In this document: in pieces, positions 18,098-26,642 of the stretch | Numbering within the stretch: the first letter of the stretch is position 1 | Layout of the letters: each line of letters begins with the position of its first letter | NCBI RefSeq assembly: GCF_014695385.1 | Contig: NZ_JACJOD010000028.1 | Location: forward strand, 163,245-227,244 | Source of the DNA: Trichocoleus sp. FACHB-46 | GTDB taxonomy: Bacteria; Cyanobacteriota; Cyanobacteriia; FACHB-46 | Reading direction: 5' to 3' | DNA: 64,000 bases | Notes under the pieces: model-generated | Database searches by the model: none | What the model was told of the DNA's origin: nothing | The model's input: only the letters and a program-made list of their open reading frames with translations | Program-made: the position numbers and the translations under genes

Positions 18098-20488
18098 TTA
18101 AACAAAGCGGCCATTCGACTGCTTCCGTCTAATGCCGATCACTGCGGGCTTGGGTGGGCCTTCAGGATTTCCCTGGATATTGCTGGGCCAGTTGCTTCCC
18201 CGTAACAGCGATCGCCGTTGAGTGAACAGAGTACCGTCCAAATTCAGCATCTCAATATCCCGGCTGAGAGGTACTTGAGGGCTGAACGGACAATCTTCAC
18301 CGGGATGCTGTACCGAAAGAATTAAGGTATCTCCCACAAAAGTTGGTCCTGTCATTTCACAGCGGAAAGGACCGTAGGCGAAGGGCACCACTGTTCCAGC
18401 ATCCGGGCCGCTCATGGGAATGAAGAAGAGCCAGTTGTTGCCAAACACACCAATCAAATTAGAAGTCTGGACATTTTTGTTGGAGTCGGTTTGGCTCGGT
18501 GCGGTTGCCCCCACCACACTATGCTCGATTAGGAGTGGATTCGCGGCTGCACCCACATCAAAGCCATTGTGAGCGGCTGTAGACATATCGGTGACACCCC
18601 AGACATTCCCTTGACTGTCAAAGGCCAGGTTATCCGCATTGGCAAAGCCATCACCATTCTCGGTGCCTGCTTCTCCTCCCTTGGCTAAGCGCTCCCAACG
18701 GAAGGAAGTACCTGTGCCATCAGCGCTATTCTCTATAATCTTGAACAGTTCGCCGGAAGGTTGGTCGTCTCTAACGTCAGGGCTGTATTTGGAGACGACA
18801 AAGATACGGGAATCCGGATAGCCATCCCCACCTGGAGCCCCGTCGGTATAAGCGATGAAGACTTCTTTGGTGCGGGGGTGAACTTCGATATCTTCGGGGC
18901 GGGCTGTGGGAGTCGCACCAATTAGGTTGGCGGCTAAGAAGGCATCCACCAAAACCGCTCCTTGAGTGGTATAGAAGTCTGATAACTTCTTGTTGCGGTA
19001 GTCAGGCAAGAATGTCGCTTCGTTGGTTGTTTCAACGTTGAGCGAACCTCCACTGCTGGTTTGGCCTGCAATACCAACGCGCTTAGGCAGCGGTAAACGA
19101 CCATTTCTGGTAGCAGTGCCCAAAGCCGCAATCTCGACCGAGGCGAGCACAGAGGGAGAAATCGGGTTGGTTGGTGCATTCAGCAGCAGCGGAATCCATT
19201 CTCCAGTGCCATTCGCGTTGTAGCGGGCCACATACAAAGTGCCATCTTCAAACAGGCGACTGTTATTTTTGTCGTTAGGAGACGTGACTCGGCCAGTGCT
19301 GACAAACTTATAAGTATGGCCACCTCGGCGATCGTCGCCCATGTAACCCACTAATTGCTTGCCCGCTTCCACTCGCATCGCAATGTTTTCGTGGCGGAAG
19401 CGACCCAGCGCCGTGTGCTTGCGGGGACGGAAATCAGGATTTGCTGGATCTATTTCTACCATCCAGCCATATTTCTCACCCACTAAGCCAAAAGCCTCGC
19501 CCGTGGTGCCTGGAGTGTAGCTGGCTTGAGTACCATTGGGTTGTACCGCTTCTGTGACCCCGACAAAGAAAGCTGCCGCTCCTTGGAAGTTTTCCTCCGC
19601 CGAAAGCACCGTGCCCCAAGGTGTAGTGCCCCCAGAGCAGTTGAAGCCTGTACCAATAATCTTAGTTCCTAACCCATCTGTACTGAGGTTGAAGACCTGA
19701 GTGGCAGCAGGTCCCGTACCGAGCAGGTAGTTTTGATCGCCTTGCTGATAGCTCTGAGTGCCCCAAGCTGTGATCCCTTTGTATGTGTCCGATCGCTGGC
19801 TGTTGATTCCCAAACCAGACAAACCATGCAGGCGGCGGTTGTTAGCATCTCCTTTGACGACACTAAAGCGATCGCTACGGCTTTGACGAGAAATTCGGAC
19901 CACAGAGCCGCCGATGTTATACAAAAACTCACCGAATAGTTGCAGGTTTTTGGTGTTAGGCAAATCTTGGCCCACAACTAACGGATAAGAGCTAGGCGTT
20001 CCCTGAACATCTGCGGGCGCTTCTGGAGCCAACCCAGAGAAGGGGAAGGAAATATACTCGTGGTTGACCCAGAGATAGCCATCACTCAAACTTCGGTTGG
20101 TAGGAATGAAGGCGGTGTAGTCGTTGTTGTAGCCAAAATAGTCTTCTGGATTGGGGAAGACGCGATCGCCCCAACTCACAATGATGTAGCGCTCATACTC
20201 TGGCGGCACTACCACATCGTCTAACACGGTGTAGCTAGTAAGCCTGGTGTCAGTCGTTGGATTTAAAGTCTGACCTTGATTAATTCCTGTCGGTAGGTAG
20301 CTGGGCTGCTCTTGGTAGATAGGCAGAGGATGCGGTAAGCGTAGCGGGGTTAGTTTCAGAGGTTGAGCTGCTTCAGCAACACTAGTGTCAGTGCCAAATA
20401 GTTTATTGCCGAGGGTAGGAGCCAGCACGGCAGCACCAGCACTGCTCCCGAAGAAAATTAGCAGTTGTCTGCGGGTGAACTTGGACAT
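18098..20488 (-). CDS. phoX: PhoX-type alkaline phosphatase (DUF839)
   Basis: A 796-residue protein of the PhoX/DUF839 family: periplasmic or extracellular calcium/iron phosphatases that free phosphate from monoesters. The N-terminus is a Tat signal (FTRRQLLIFFGSSAGAAVL), matching the known folded export of PhoX. The cofactor region NCSGGTTPWGTVLSAEENFQ is intact, as are a GRFRHEN segment and the late QHPGEDCPF. Length is normal for the cyanobacterial form. It is monocistronic and divergent from a PEP-CTERM gene; the 476-bp spacer holds two TTAA arrays with 11-bp spacing, so induction by phosphate starvation through SphR/PhoB is likely. Confidence 0.9.
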   Translation of the reverse strand: MSKFTRRQLLIFFGSSAGAAVLAPTLGNKLFGTDTSVAEAAQPLKLTPLRLPHPLPIYQEQPSYLPTGINQGQTLNPTTDTRLTSYTVLDDVVVPPEYERYIIVSWGDRVFPNPEDYFGYNNDYTAFIPTNRSLSDGYLWVNHEYISFPFSGLAPEAPADVQGTPSSYPLVVGQDLPNTKNLQLFGEFLYNIGGSVVRISRQSRSDRFSVVKGDANNRRLHGLSGLGINSQRSDTYKGITAWGTQSYQQGDQNYLLGTGPAATQVFNLSTDGLGTKIIGTGFNCSGGTTPWGTVLSAEENFQGAAAFFVGVTEAVQPNGTQASYTPGTTGEAFGLVGEKYGWMVEIDPANPDFRPRKHTALGRFRHENIAMRVEAGKQLVGYMGDDRRGGHTYKFVSTGRVTSPNDKNNSRLFEDGTLYVARYNANGTGEWIPLLLNAPTNPISPSVLASVEIAALGTATRNGRLPLPKRVGIAGQTSSGGSLNVETTNEATFLPDYRNKKLSDFYTTQGAVLVDAFLAANLIGATPTARPEDIEVHPRTKEVFIAYTDGAPGGDGYPDSRIFVVSKYSPDVRDDQPSGELFKIIENSADGTGTSFRWERLAKGGEAGTENGDGFANADNLAFDSQGNVWGVTDMSTAAHNGFDVGAAANPLLIEHSVVGATAPSQTDSNKNVQTSNLIGVFGNNWLFFIPMSGPDAGTVVPFAYGPFRCEMTGPTFVGDTLILSVQHPGEDCPFSPQVPLSRDIEMLNLDGTLFTQRRSLLRGSNWPSNIQGNPEGPPKPAVIGIRRKQSNGRFV

Positions 20489-20689
20489 GAAACTCTCTCT
20501 TTAAGGATCACTAGGAACTTTTGGGCTCAAAGCATTCTTCGCATCCAAGCTGAGCTGTGACAGACAAAAACCAAGGTTGAGTGGTTTATTGACTGGCCCT
20601 CATTGATTAACTCAATCCGTATTTTTTACGAATTGGGTGCTTGTAATTGATACATTTACCTGCCCCTCAGAAACCATATCTTGAAGAAA

Positions 20690-20748
20690 TTAAGGTCAGT
20701 TAATCTTCGGGTTAATGAGGACTTGAATTTCTATTAATAACTTCTTAA
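20690..20748 (-). promoter_or_regulatory. Extended Pho-box-like array upstream of phoX
   Basis: TTAA occurs at 20690, 20700, 20712, 20734 and 20745, with TTGA at 20723. Apart from one site shifted by a base, all fall on an 11-bp grid. The cyanobacterial Pho box is built from 8-bp (C/T)TTAA-type repeats with 3-bp gaps, which gives the same period. Six phased units about 200 bp upstream of a phosphatase start make a convincing SphR site. It is read on the minus strand, for example ATTAACCC. Confidence 0.65.
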
Positions 20749-20874
20749 TATGCGATCGCCCTTCAGCACGCCCTTCCGGCAAAAACCCATATCCATTTCT
20801 TTAGATAGACTAACTTTTGCTGTAACTATTCCAAAAGCATGGTGTTTGATAATAAAGGCAAAACTTGACTTGGC

Positions 20875-20905
20875 ATTAATTCAAGATTAATCAGCTTTTA
20901 ACCCA
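20875..20905 (+). promoter_or_regulatory. Pho-box-like triple repeat upstream of the PEP-CTERM gene
   Basis: TTAA at 20876, 20887 and 20898 is spaced exactly 11 and 11 bp, as ATTAATTC, ATTAATCA and TTTAACCC with 3-bp gaps. This fits the three-unit cyanobacterial Pho box. It ends about 60 bp before the start of the PEP-CTERM gene, a suitable place for activation. Confidence 0.6.
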
Positions 20906-20964
20906 TTCATCCTTTATTGAGGAGAGGTAAGTAAAATTGCTGGCATCATTTTATTCAAAAACCC

Positions 20965-21786
20965 ATGATCAAAAATACTTTCGGTTTTACGGCGCTCGTT
21001 CTTCTAACCAGCCTGGCTTTTCCTACAGCCGGGAAAGCAGACGTGGTTAACGGTAGTTTTGAAGAGGGTTTTAAAGGTTGGGAAACCATTGGTGAAACAA
21101 CGATTGAGACGGAGCAATTTGGCAGTGGTCCGGTAGAAGGGAAATCTCAAGCTTTCTTGTCTACTGCTTATCAAGAGTTACTTGGTTTTGATACCCAAGG
21201 AAACGAGATTATCGGGGGTGATGCCGCGATCGCATCTTTTGTCACAGGCTTTGAAAACTTGGAAGAGTTTTTGAATCTACCCTCATCTTTTTTGTCCGAC
21301 AATACTTTATCTAGTCTGGCAACCGGAGAAATTATTGAAGGCTCAGCAATTAAGCAAACTTTCAAGGCTAACGCAGGCCAATCGCTCAGCTTTGCCTGGA
21401 ACTTCCTGACTGAGGAGTTTACTCAGGCAGTTGATAACAGCTCTTTTGAAGATTTCAATGATTTTGCTTTCGTGTCTCTACAGCGCCAATCTGACTTAAA
21501 TACTGTGTTGCTTCCCTTAGCCGATACCCTAAATAGCTCTTTTCAATTTGCTAACCATGGCTTGTTCTTTGGGGAAACTGGCTTCCAGGAGTTCTCCTAC
21601 ACCTTTGACCAATCAGACACTTACACCCTCGGAGTTGGAGTCGTTGATGTAGGGGATGGCGACTTCGTTTCTGGGTTACTTGTGGACCAGGTAGATGTAC
21701 CTGAAACAAGCCCAGCCGTAGGTTTAGTGGCCTTAGGTGCTTTAGGTAGCCTATCCATCATGAAGCGTCGTTGGAAGAACAGCTAG
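20965..21786 (+). CDS. PEP-CTERM exported protein
   Basis: A 273-residue protein with an N-terminal signal peptide (FTALVLLTSLAFPTAGKA) and a C-terminal sorting signal: VPETSPAVGLVALG, a short hydrophobic stretch and a basic end (MKRRWKNS). This is the PEP-CTERM pattern recognised by exosortase. The mature region begins VVNGSFEEGFKGWETIGE, a jelly-roll-like opening common in PEP-CTERM proteins with DUF642-like or carbohydrate-binding modules. It lies divergent from phoX with its own Pho-box-like site, so it may be a surface protein made under phosphate limitation. Actual function is unknown. Confidence 0.8.
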   Translation: MIKNTFGFTALVLLTSLAFPTAGKADVVNGSFEEGFKGWETIGETTIETEQFGSGPVEGKSQAFLSTAYQELLGFDTQGNEIIGGDAAIASFVTGFENLEEFLNLPSSFLSDNTLSSLATGEIIEGSAIKQTFKANAGQSLSFAWNFLTEEFTQAVDNSSFEDFNDFAFVSLQRQSDLNTVLLPLADTLNSSFQFANHGLFFGETGFQEFSYTFDQSDTYTLGVGVVDVGDGDFVSGLLVDQVDVPETSPAVGLVALGALGSLSIMKRRWKNS

Positions 21787-21824
21787 AGTCCAAAATTGAT
21801 CTGGTGCCTGATCGATTGCCGCAG

Positions 21825-21864
21825 GCGTTAGGAGCTGAGAACGGACGACAACAGCTCCTAACGC
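21825..21864 (+). terminator. Perfect 13-bp hairpin after the PEP-CTERM gene
   Basis: GCGTTAGGAGCTG (21825-21837) pairs perfectly with CAGCTCCTAACGC (21852-21864) around a 14-nt loop. No U-run follows. It lies 39 bp after the stop and 45 bp before dapL and probably separates the two transcripts. Confidence 0.6.
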
Positions 21865-21909
21865 AACAGTTGGCAGTAAGCTGGTTTACGGCACTTGTAT
21901 CAATCCATC

Positions 21910-23145
21910 ATGGCAACGATTAACGATAACTACCTCAAGCTCAAAGCAGGCTACCTGTTCCCTGAGATCGCTCGCCGAGTCAATGCCTTTGCTGAGGCCA
22001 ACCCAGCAGCAAAAATTATTCGACTGGGGATTGGGGATGTCACCGAACCCTTACCTGAAGCTTGTCGCGCCGCGATGATTCAAGCGGTGGAAGACATGGG
22101 CGATCGCGGTGCCTTCCGAGGCTACGGTCCAGAGCAAGGCTACGCCTGGTTGCGGGAGAAAATTGCTCAGTTCGACTTCCAAGCTCGCGGTTGTGACATC
22201 AGCGCCGATGAGATTTTTATCTCGGATGGTTCGAAGTGCGACACAGGTAACATCCTAGATATTTTTGGCGACAACAATACCATTGCGGTAACTGACCCAG
22301 TCTATCCCGTCTATGTCGATACCAATGTCATGGCAGGTCACACGGGCGCAGCCAATGACAAAGGCGAGTTTGAGGGCTTAGTGTACCTCCCTGTCACCGC
22401 AGAGAACAACTTCACCGCTGAGATTCCCACTCAGAAGGTAGACCTAATTTACCTGTGCTTCCCCAACAACCCCACAGGCGCAACTGCTAGCAGAGAACAC
22501 CTCCAAGCTTGGGTAGACTACGCCAAAGCCCACGGCTCGATCATCTTCTTTGATGCTGCTTACGAAGCCTTTATCACTGATCCAAGCATTCCTCACTCCA
22601 TCTACGAGATCCCTGGAGCTAAGGATTGCGCGATCGAATTCCGCTCCTTCTCCAAGAATGCTGGCTTTACCGGAACTCGTTGTGCCTTGACTGTGGTGCC
22701 CAAAAACCTCAAGGCTAAAGCTGCTGATGGCTCGGATGTAGAACTGTGGAAGCTGTGGAACCGCCGCCAATCCACTAAGTTCAATGGCGTATCCTACATT
22801 GTGCAGCGAGGGGCTGAAGCGGTTTACTCAGAAGCAGGCCAAGCCCAAACTAAAGCGCTTGTTAGCTTCTACTTAGAAAACGCCAAAATCGTTCGCGAGC
22901 AACTCACTGCTGCAGGATTAGCGGTATACGGTGGTGTGAACGCACCTTATGTCTGGGTGCAGACGCCCAACAATCTCTCTAGCTGGGACTTCTTTGATAA
23001 ATTGCTACAGACCTGCAATGTCGTCGGCACGCCTGGTTCGGGCTTTGGAGCTGCGGGTGAGGGCTACTTCCGCATTTCTGCCTTTAACAGCCGTGAAAAC
23101 GTAGAAGAAGCCATGAAGCGGATCACCGAGAAGTTCAAGGCATAA
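21910..23145 (+). CDS. dapL: LL-diaminopimelate aminotransferase
   Basis: A 411-residue PLP enzyme that converts tetrahydrodipicolinate to LL-diaminopimelate in one step with glutamate, the lysine and peptidoglycan route used by cyanobacteria and plants. The start at 21910 gives the family N-terminus [20 protein letters not shown]; a TTG 15 bp earlier is unlikely. Visible motifs are [12 protein letters not shown], the substrate-binding [33 protein letters not shown] with the PLP Asn, and the Schiff-base Lys in [14 protein letters not shown]. Length is typical. It is probably monocistronic, with hairpins on both sides. Confidence 0.95.
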   Translation: MATINDNYLKLKAGYLFPEIARRVNAFAEANPAAKIIRLGIGDVTEPLPEACRAAMIQAVEDMGDRGAFRGYGPEQGYAWLREKIAQFDFQARGCDISADEIFISDGSKCDTGNILDIFGDNNTIAVTDPVYPVYVDTNVMAGHTGAANDKGEFEGLVYLPVTAENNFTAEIPTQKVDLIYLCFPNNPTGATASREHLQAWVDYAKAHGSIIFFDAAYEAFITDPSIPHSIYEIPGAKDCAIEFRSFSKNAGFTGTRCALTVVPKNLKAKAADGSDVELWKLWNRRQSTKFNGVSYIVQRGAEAVYSEAGQAQTKALVSFYLENAKIVREQLTAAGLAVYGGVNAPYVWVQTPNNLSSWDFFDKLLQTCNVVGTPGSGFGAAGEGYFRISAFNSRENVEEAMKRITEKFKA

Positions 23146-23235
23146 TCAATCCAGCCAGGATATAGGTGGGCGATCGCATACATCCATCAACGCGAGATGC
23201 CTAAATTAAACTTGGCACATCCAGTCTAAAAACTG

Positions 23236-23259
23236 AGGTGGGCATCATTTAGCCCACCT
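23236..23259 (+). terminator. Hairpin after dapL
   Basis: AGGTGGGC (23236-23243) pairs with GCCCACCT (23252-23259) over an 8-nt loop, 90 bp after the dapL stop. It is the likely end of the dapL transcript, though without a strong U-run. Confidence 0.55.
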
Positions 23260-23411
23260 TATAGCCCTCACAACTCAGCCAGATATAGCAATCCGCAACA
23301 GGTTATAAGAGCAGGTTGTAAGGATAAGAGAAAAAGCAGTAGGCAGGCTTAAACCTTTGGCTAGCAAGTTTCAAGGTTTCATCCAGAAGTACATGCAGAA
23401 ATGACAGTAAA

Positions 23412-23427
23412 TTACATAGAAATGTAA
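23412..23427 (+). promoter_or_regulatory. Possible LysR-type operator upstream of sbtA
   Basis: TTACAT-AGAA-ATGTAA is a perfect 6-bp dyad about 120 bp upstream of sbtA. Low-CO2 genes in cyanobacteria are controlled by the LysR-type regulators CcmR/NdhR and CmpR, which bind interrupted AT-rich dyads. The sequence is not an exact match to either published consensus as I recall them, so the assignment is tentative. Confidence 0.35.
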
Positions 23428-23548
23428 CTTTTCTGCCTTGCCATCCAGTATTTCTACAAGACTATGATGACTGAGTACTGAATATTTCACGACCTAGCAT
23501 GAAGCAAGCTGTATTAGATTGCTGTTTAAGCAATGTGGAGGGGTGGAT

Positions 23549-24520
23549 ATGGACGTAAGCCTGATTATGTCTAACATCTTGAATCCACCAGTGCTGTTTT
23601 TCTTCTTGGGAATGACAGCGGTTTTTGTGAAGTCAGACTTGGAAATTCCGCCACCGATTCCCAAGCTGTTTTCACTGTACTTGCTGTTTGCGATCGGTTT
23701 TAAAGGAGGGGTAGAACTTGCTAAAAGTGGGCTGAATCAGGAAGTGTTCCTGACGATGCTGGTAGCAATCGTGATGGCGTGCTTAGTGCCTATCTACACG
23801 TTCTTTATTCTGAAGATTAAGCTTGACGCCTATAATGCTGCCGCGATCGCTGCAACTTACGGCTCGATTAGTGCCGTCACCTTTATTACAGCTAGCTCAT
23901 TCCTACAACAACTAAGTATTGACTTTGATGGCTACATGGTGGCTGCCCTAGCTCTGATGGAGTCTCCAGCGATCATTGTGGGATTGATCTTGGTCAATCT
24001 CTTTACTCAGGATCAGACAGAGCGTGATTTTTCTTGGCCTGAAGTTTTGCGAGAAGCATTTCTGAATGGTTCAGTTTTCTTGCTAGTTGGTAGCCTGATT
24101 ATTGGCTTTTTGACGGGGGAGCATGGCTGGAAAGTCTTATCTCCCTTTACACAGGATATGTTTTATGGCGTCCTGACCTTCTTCTTGCTAGATATGGGTT
24201 TAGTCGCCGCTAAAAGAATTAAAGATTTAGAGAAAACTGGTCCATTTCTGATCTCATTTGCCATACTGATCCCAATACTTAATGCTGGAATTGGGCTGCT
24301 AATTGCCAAGCTGATTGGGATGCCTCCAGGAAATGCCCTCCTATTTTCTGTGTTGTGCGCTAGTGCCTCTTATATCGCTGTGCCAGCCGCCATGAGGTTA
24401 ACGGTTCCAGAAGCTAATCCGAGTCTATATATCTCTACGGCTTTAGCTGTGACATTCCCCTTTAACATCATTTTCGGCATTCCTTTGTATTTGTACGGGA
24501 TCGATTTGCTATGGAGATAA
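23549..24520 (+). CDS. sbtA: Sodium-dependent bicarbonate transporter SbtA
   Basis: A 323-residue inner-membrane protein of the SbtA family (DUF897), which imports bicarbonate with sodium for the carbon-concentrating mechanism. The start at 23549 is preceded by GGAGGGG 6-7 nt upstream; an extension from 23519 is less likely. It opens MDVSLIMSNILNPPVLFFFL and has about ten hydrophobic segments in two inverted halves. The conserved LYLLFAIGFKGGVELAK and ATYGSISAVTFITASSFL lie in the first half, and CASASYIAVPAAMR in the second. It is shorter than the Synechocystis protein because the cytoplasmic loop between the halves is short. sbtB follows after 4 bp. Confidence 0.92.
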   Translation: MDVSLIMSNILNPPVLFFFLGMTAVFVKSDLEIPPPIPKLFSLYLLFAIGFKGGVELAKSGLNQEVFLTMLVAIVMACLVPIYTFFILKIKLDAYNAAAIAATYGSISAVTFITASSFLQQLSIDFDGYMVAALALMESPAIIVGLILVNLFTQDQTERDFSWPEVLREAFLNGSVFLLVGSLIIGFLTGEHGWKVLSPFTQDMFYGVLTFFLLDMGLVAAKRIKDLEKTGPFLISFAILIPILNAGIGLLIAKLIGMPPGNALLFSVLCASASYIAVPAAMRLTVPEANPSLYISTALAVTFPFNIIFGIPLYLYGIDLLWR

Positions 24521-24524
24521 GATC

Positions 24525-24839
24525 ATGCATGTGGTAAAAAAAATTGAAATTTTTTCAGACTCCGTAGAGTTAGGCAAAATCATCAGCGCCTTGGAACGAG
24601 GCGGGGTTTCTAGTTACACCGTGATTCGTAATGTGGCAGGCAAGGGAGTGCGTGGCGGCGTATTTGATGACTCTGCCGTGACGATGTTAGACAACGCTTA
24701 TGTCATCGCCTTTTGCTCGCCTGACATCCTTAAATCTGTTGTGGAAATTGTGCGACCTATTCTGAATAAGTTTGGGGGATCTTGCTTTATTTCCGATGTG
24801 ATGGAGATCCGCACTATGAAGTGTGTGTCTTCTCTATAA
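24525..24839 (+). CDS. sbtB: PII-like regulator SbtB
   Basis: A 104-residue PII-like trimer subunit that senses adenine nucleotides (cAMP, AMP, ATP) and gates SbtA. The fold elements are readable: beta1 VKKIEIFSDSVELGKIISAL, the T-loop region YTVIRNVAGKGVRGG, and the second half ILKSVVEIVRPILNKFGGSC. Many SbtB proteins end in a CGPEGC redox loop; this one stops at MKCVSSL and lacks it, so thioredoxin-linked control of nucleotide hydrolysis is probably absent. The gene is 4 bp after sbtA and clearly co-transcribed. Confidence 0.9.
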   Translation: MHVVKKIEIFSDSVELGKIISALERGGVSSYTVIRNVAGKGVRGGVFDDSAVTMLDNAYVIAFCSPDILKSVVEIVRPILNKFGGSCFISDVMEIRTMKCVSSL

Positions 24840-24918
24840 CAGGGCGATAACAGGGCGATCACCTACTAGTTGATTGCTAAAAATAATCAGTCATTCGTGA
24901 AGAAAGGTGAGAGACGCG

Positions 24919-25659
24919 ATGAAACAAATGAGTCAACGGACGAGTCGCCGAGAGCTATTAAAGCTATTTGGAGTCGGTGGAGTTGGCTTGGTCGCTGCGA
25001 CAGCTACTAGCTTGAGATATGCTGAGCCTGCCTATGCCGATCAGTCCACCGCTGAGACTGAAAATTCTGAGGCAGTGAGTTCAGAGGCGGCATTACAAAG
25101 ACTGCTGGATGGCAATCAGCGGTTTATGCAGCAAAAACGGCAATACCCGCATCAAGCAGCGAGAGATTTACAGGCAGTGGCAACGGTACAGCATCCCTTT
25201 GCCACTTTGCTGACTTGTGCTGACTCACGGGTACCTGGAGAAATTATTTTTGACCAAGGTATCGGTGATTTATTTGATGTGCGTGTCGCTGGCAATGTCG
25301 TTACCCCAGAGGTCTTGGGCAGCCTAGAGTATGCGGCGGCTCTCTTAGGAACTCGCTTAATTATGGTAGTTGGGCACGAACGCTGCGGTGCTGTGACTGC
25401 GGCGATTCAAGGAGGGGCGCTTCCGGGCCACGTCAGTACGTTTGTCAAAGCCATTAAGCCCGCGCTGGCCAGCATTAAAACTAAATCGGCTGATGTCAAT
25501 CAGCAAATTGATCAAGCGGTGACTGCGAATGTGCAGTATCAAGTTGAGCAGCTAAAGCAAAATTCTAGTGTGTTAGCCCAGCTAGAGTTGGAGCGCAAGC
25601 TAAAGATTGTGGGGGGACGATACGACCTAGATACAGGAGCCGTGACTCTCGTTACCTAA
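24919..25659 (+). CDS. Tat-exported beta-class carbonic anhydrase
   Basis: A 246-residue beta-carbonic anhydrase. The ATG at 24919 is used, with GAAAGGTGA upstream. The N-terminus carries a twin-arginine signal (TSRRELLKLFGVGG) with cleavage near residue 40 (AYA), so the enzyme acts outside the cytoplasm, like EcaB of other cyanobacteria. Zinc ligands are Cys100 (TCADSRVPGE), His153 and Cys156 (VGHERCGAV); the Asp102-Arg104 dyad is intact. It converts CO2 and bicarbonate. Lying 79 bp after sbtB, it fits one carbon-acquisition cluster: periplasmic bicarbonate supplied to SbtA. A 13-bp perfect hairpin ends the unit. Confidence 0.92.
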   Translation: MKQMSQRTSRRELLKLFGVGGVGLVAATATSLRYAEPAYADQSTAETENSEAVSSEAALQRLLDGNQRFMQQKRQYPHQAARDLQAVATVQHPFATLLTCADSRVPGEIIFDQGIGDLFDVRVAGNVVTPEVLGSLEYAAALLGTRLIMVVGHERCGAVTAAIQGGALPGHVSTFVKAIKPALASIKTKSADVNQQIDQAVTANVQYQVEQLKQNSSVLAQLELERKLKIVGGRYDLDTGAVTLVT

Positions 25660-25684
25660 GATTTCTCAACAGATTTCATTGTTC

Positions 25685-25729
25685 AGCGTAGGCGATCGCC
25701 CTTTGAGTTAAAGGTGGATCGCCTACGCT
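25685..25729. terminator. Perfect 13-bp hairpin ending the sbtA-sbtB-CA unit
   Basis: AGCGTAGGCGATC (25685-25697) pairs perfectly with GATCGCCTACGCT (25717-25729), with a 19-nt loop and CTTCT after. It sits between convergent genes and should act on both strands. Confidence 0.65.
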
Positions 25730-25780
25730 CTTCTGTAGAGGCAAATTTGTCAGAACTAGAAGGCTAGCAAGCTCAAAACG

Positions 25781-26206
25781 CTACTGGGGCCGAGATGCAC
25801 TTGCGAGTAGTTGGGATACGTCTGCGTGCAGCAAAGCAATCTCTGGCTCCTGTTGGATAGCGCGATAGTACCGCTTTTCTAACGTGGTCCTCCCATCCTG
25901 AGCAGGTCGCAGCATTTGGCGAGCTTGACTAAGTAGCTCATTAGCGGCACCGACTGTAATTGGCTCCTTCGCACTGAGGGCTTCATCAATCTGAACAATA
26001 AATTGAGAAATGGGACGGAGCCAGCTAAACCAGTCGTGATTTACAACCAGCTGAAAGTACTCACCCTTGGACTGGATGCGGCCAAAGAACTGCTCATAAT
26101 TAACCCGTTCAAACTCTAGTAGAGCTTTGTGTAAGCGTAGTAGAGCAGCACGAACTTCCCGTAATCTTTCAATGCTGTTTTCTAGGGGTAAATTGTACAC
26201 AGACAT
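25781..26206 (-). CDS. Hypothetical helical protein
   Basis: About 141 residues from the ATG at 26206; a GTG seven codons earlier is also in frame. The sequence is mostly predicted helix: SIERLREVRAALLRLHKALL at the N-terminus, the conserved-looking FQLVVNHDWFSWLRPISQF in the middle, then a Gln/Arg-rich tail. No signal peptide and no membrane segment. I have seen this general pattern in conserved bacterial hypotheticals but cannot name a family. It is convergent with the carbonic anhydrase gene. Confidence 0.6.
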   Translation of the reverse strand: MSVYNLPLENSIERLREVRAALLRLHKALLEFERVNYEQFFGRIQSKGEYFQLVVNHDWFSWLRPISQFIVQIDEALSAKEPITVGAANELLSQARQMLRPAQDGRTTLEKRYYRAIQQEPEIALLHADVSQLLASASRPQ

Positions 26207-26322
26207 TGGTAGTGGCTCGATAAACACTGCTTTGATCTTGGCACATTCCGACGGGCCTAGAGGGAGGTTTTCCCTACAGTCCTACTACCTAAACTCACCT
26301 GGATCAACGCTGATTGGAAAGG

Positions 26323-26433
26323 TTATTGGGAGAGAAAACCCACGAACAGCAAGGGTAAAAGAATCAGGGCAGATACGATCAGCAATAGAGTTCCAGGTTC
26401 GAGCTTGATGATATTTTTCTCAGGATTTGGCAT
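26323..26433 (-). CDS. Small single-pass membrane protein
   Basis: A 36-residue protein from the ATG at 26433, with AAGGAA 9 nt upstream; an ATG nine codons earlier is an alternative. It consists of a short polar N-terminus (MPNPEKNIIKLEPG) and one hydrophobic helix (TLLLIVSALILLPLLFVGFL). The layout resembles small photosynthetic or respiratory complex subunits, but I cannot match it to a known one. It is isolated, between two unrelated genes. Confidence 0.45.
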   Translation of the reverse strand: MPNPEKNIIKLEPGTLLLIVSALILLPLLFVGFLSQ

Positions 26434-26642
26434 TGTGTTGCTTTCCTTCGCGATCGCCATATTGTCACAGCCTACCTGATCCTGGCTGACCAATTCAGCG
26501 CCGTTAGGTTGAAAAGAATCGAGTGACCTGAGGCGATCGCTCAACCTGCTTAACCGCAAATCAGGTAGGCTAATCTACGGGCAATTTTGTGGCGATTTTG
26601 CGGCAGCTAGCCCACGCTAATGCACAGAGGAGGGTTGAGGTG

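Larger units (their letters stand above)
20489..20964. other. Divergent control region between phoX and the PEP-CTERM gene
   Basis: A 476-bp spacer between diverging genes. It contains both TTAA arrays (20690-20748 and 20875-20905), a HIP1 site at about 20753 and an AGGAGAGG-like ribosome binding area about 35 nt before the plus-strand gene. No ORF is evident. Confidence 0.6.
23146..23548. other. Spacer between dapL and sbtA
   Basis: About 400 bp with the dapL hairpin on the left and the sbtA leader on the right. It contains a perfect dyad at 23412-23427 that may bind a regulator. No small gene is evident. Confidence 0.5.
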
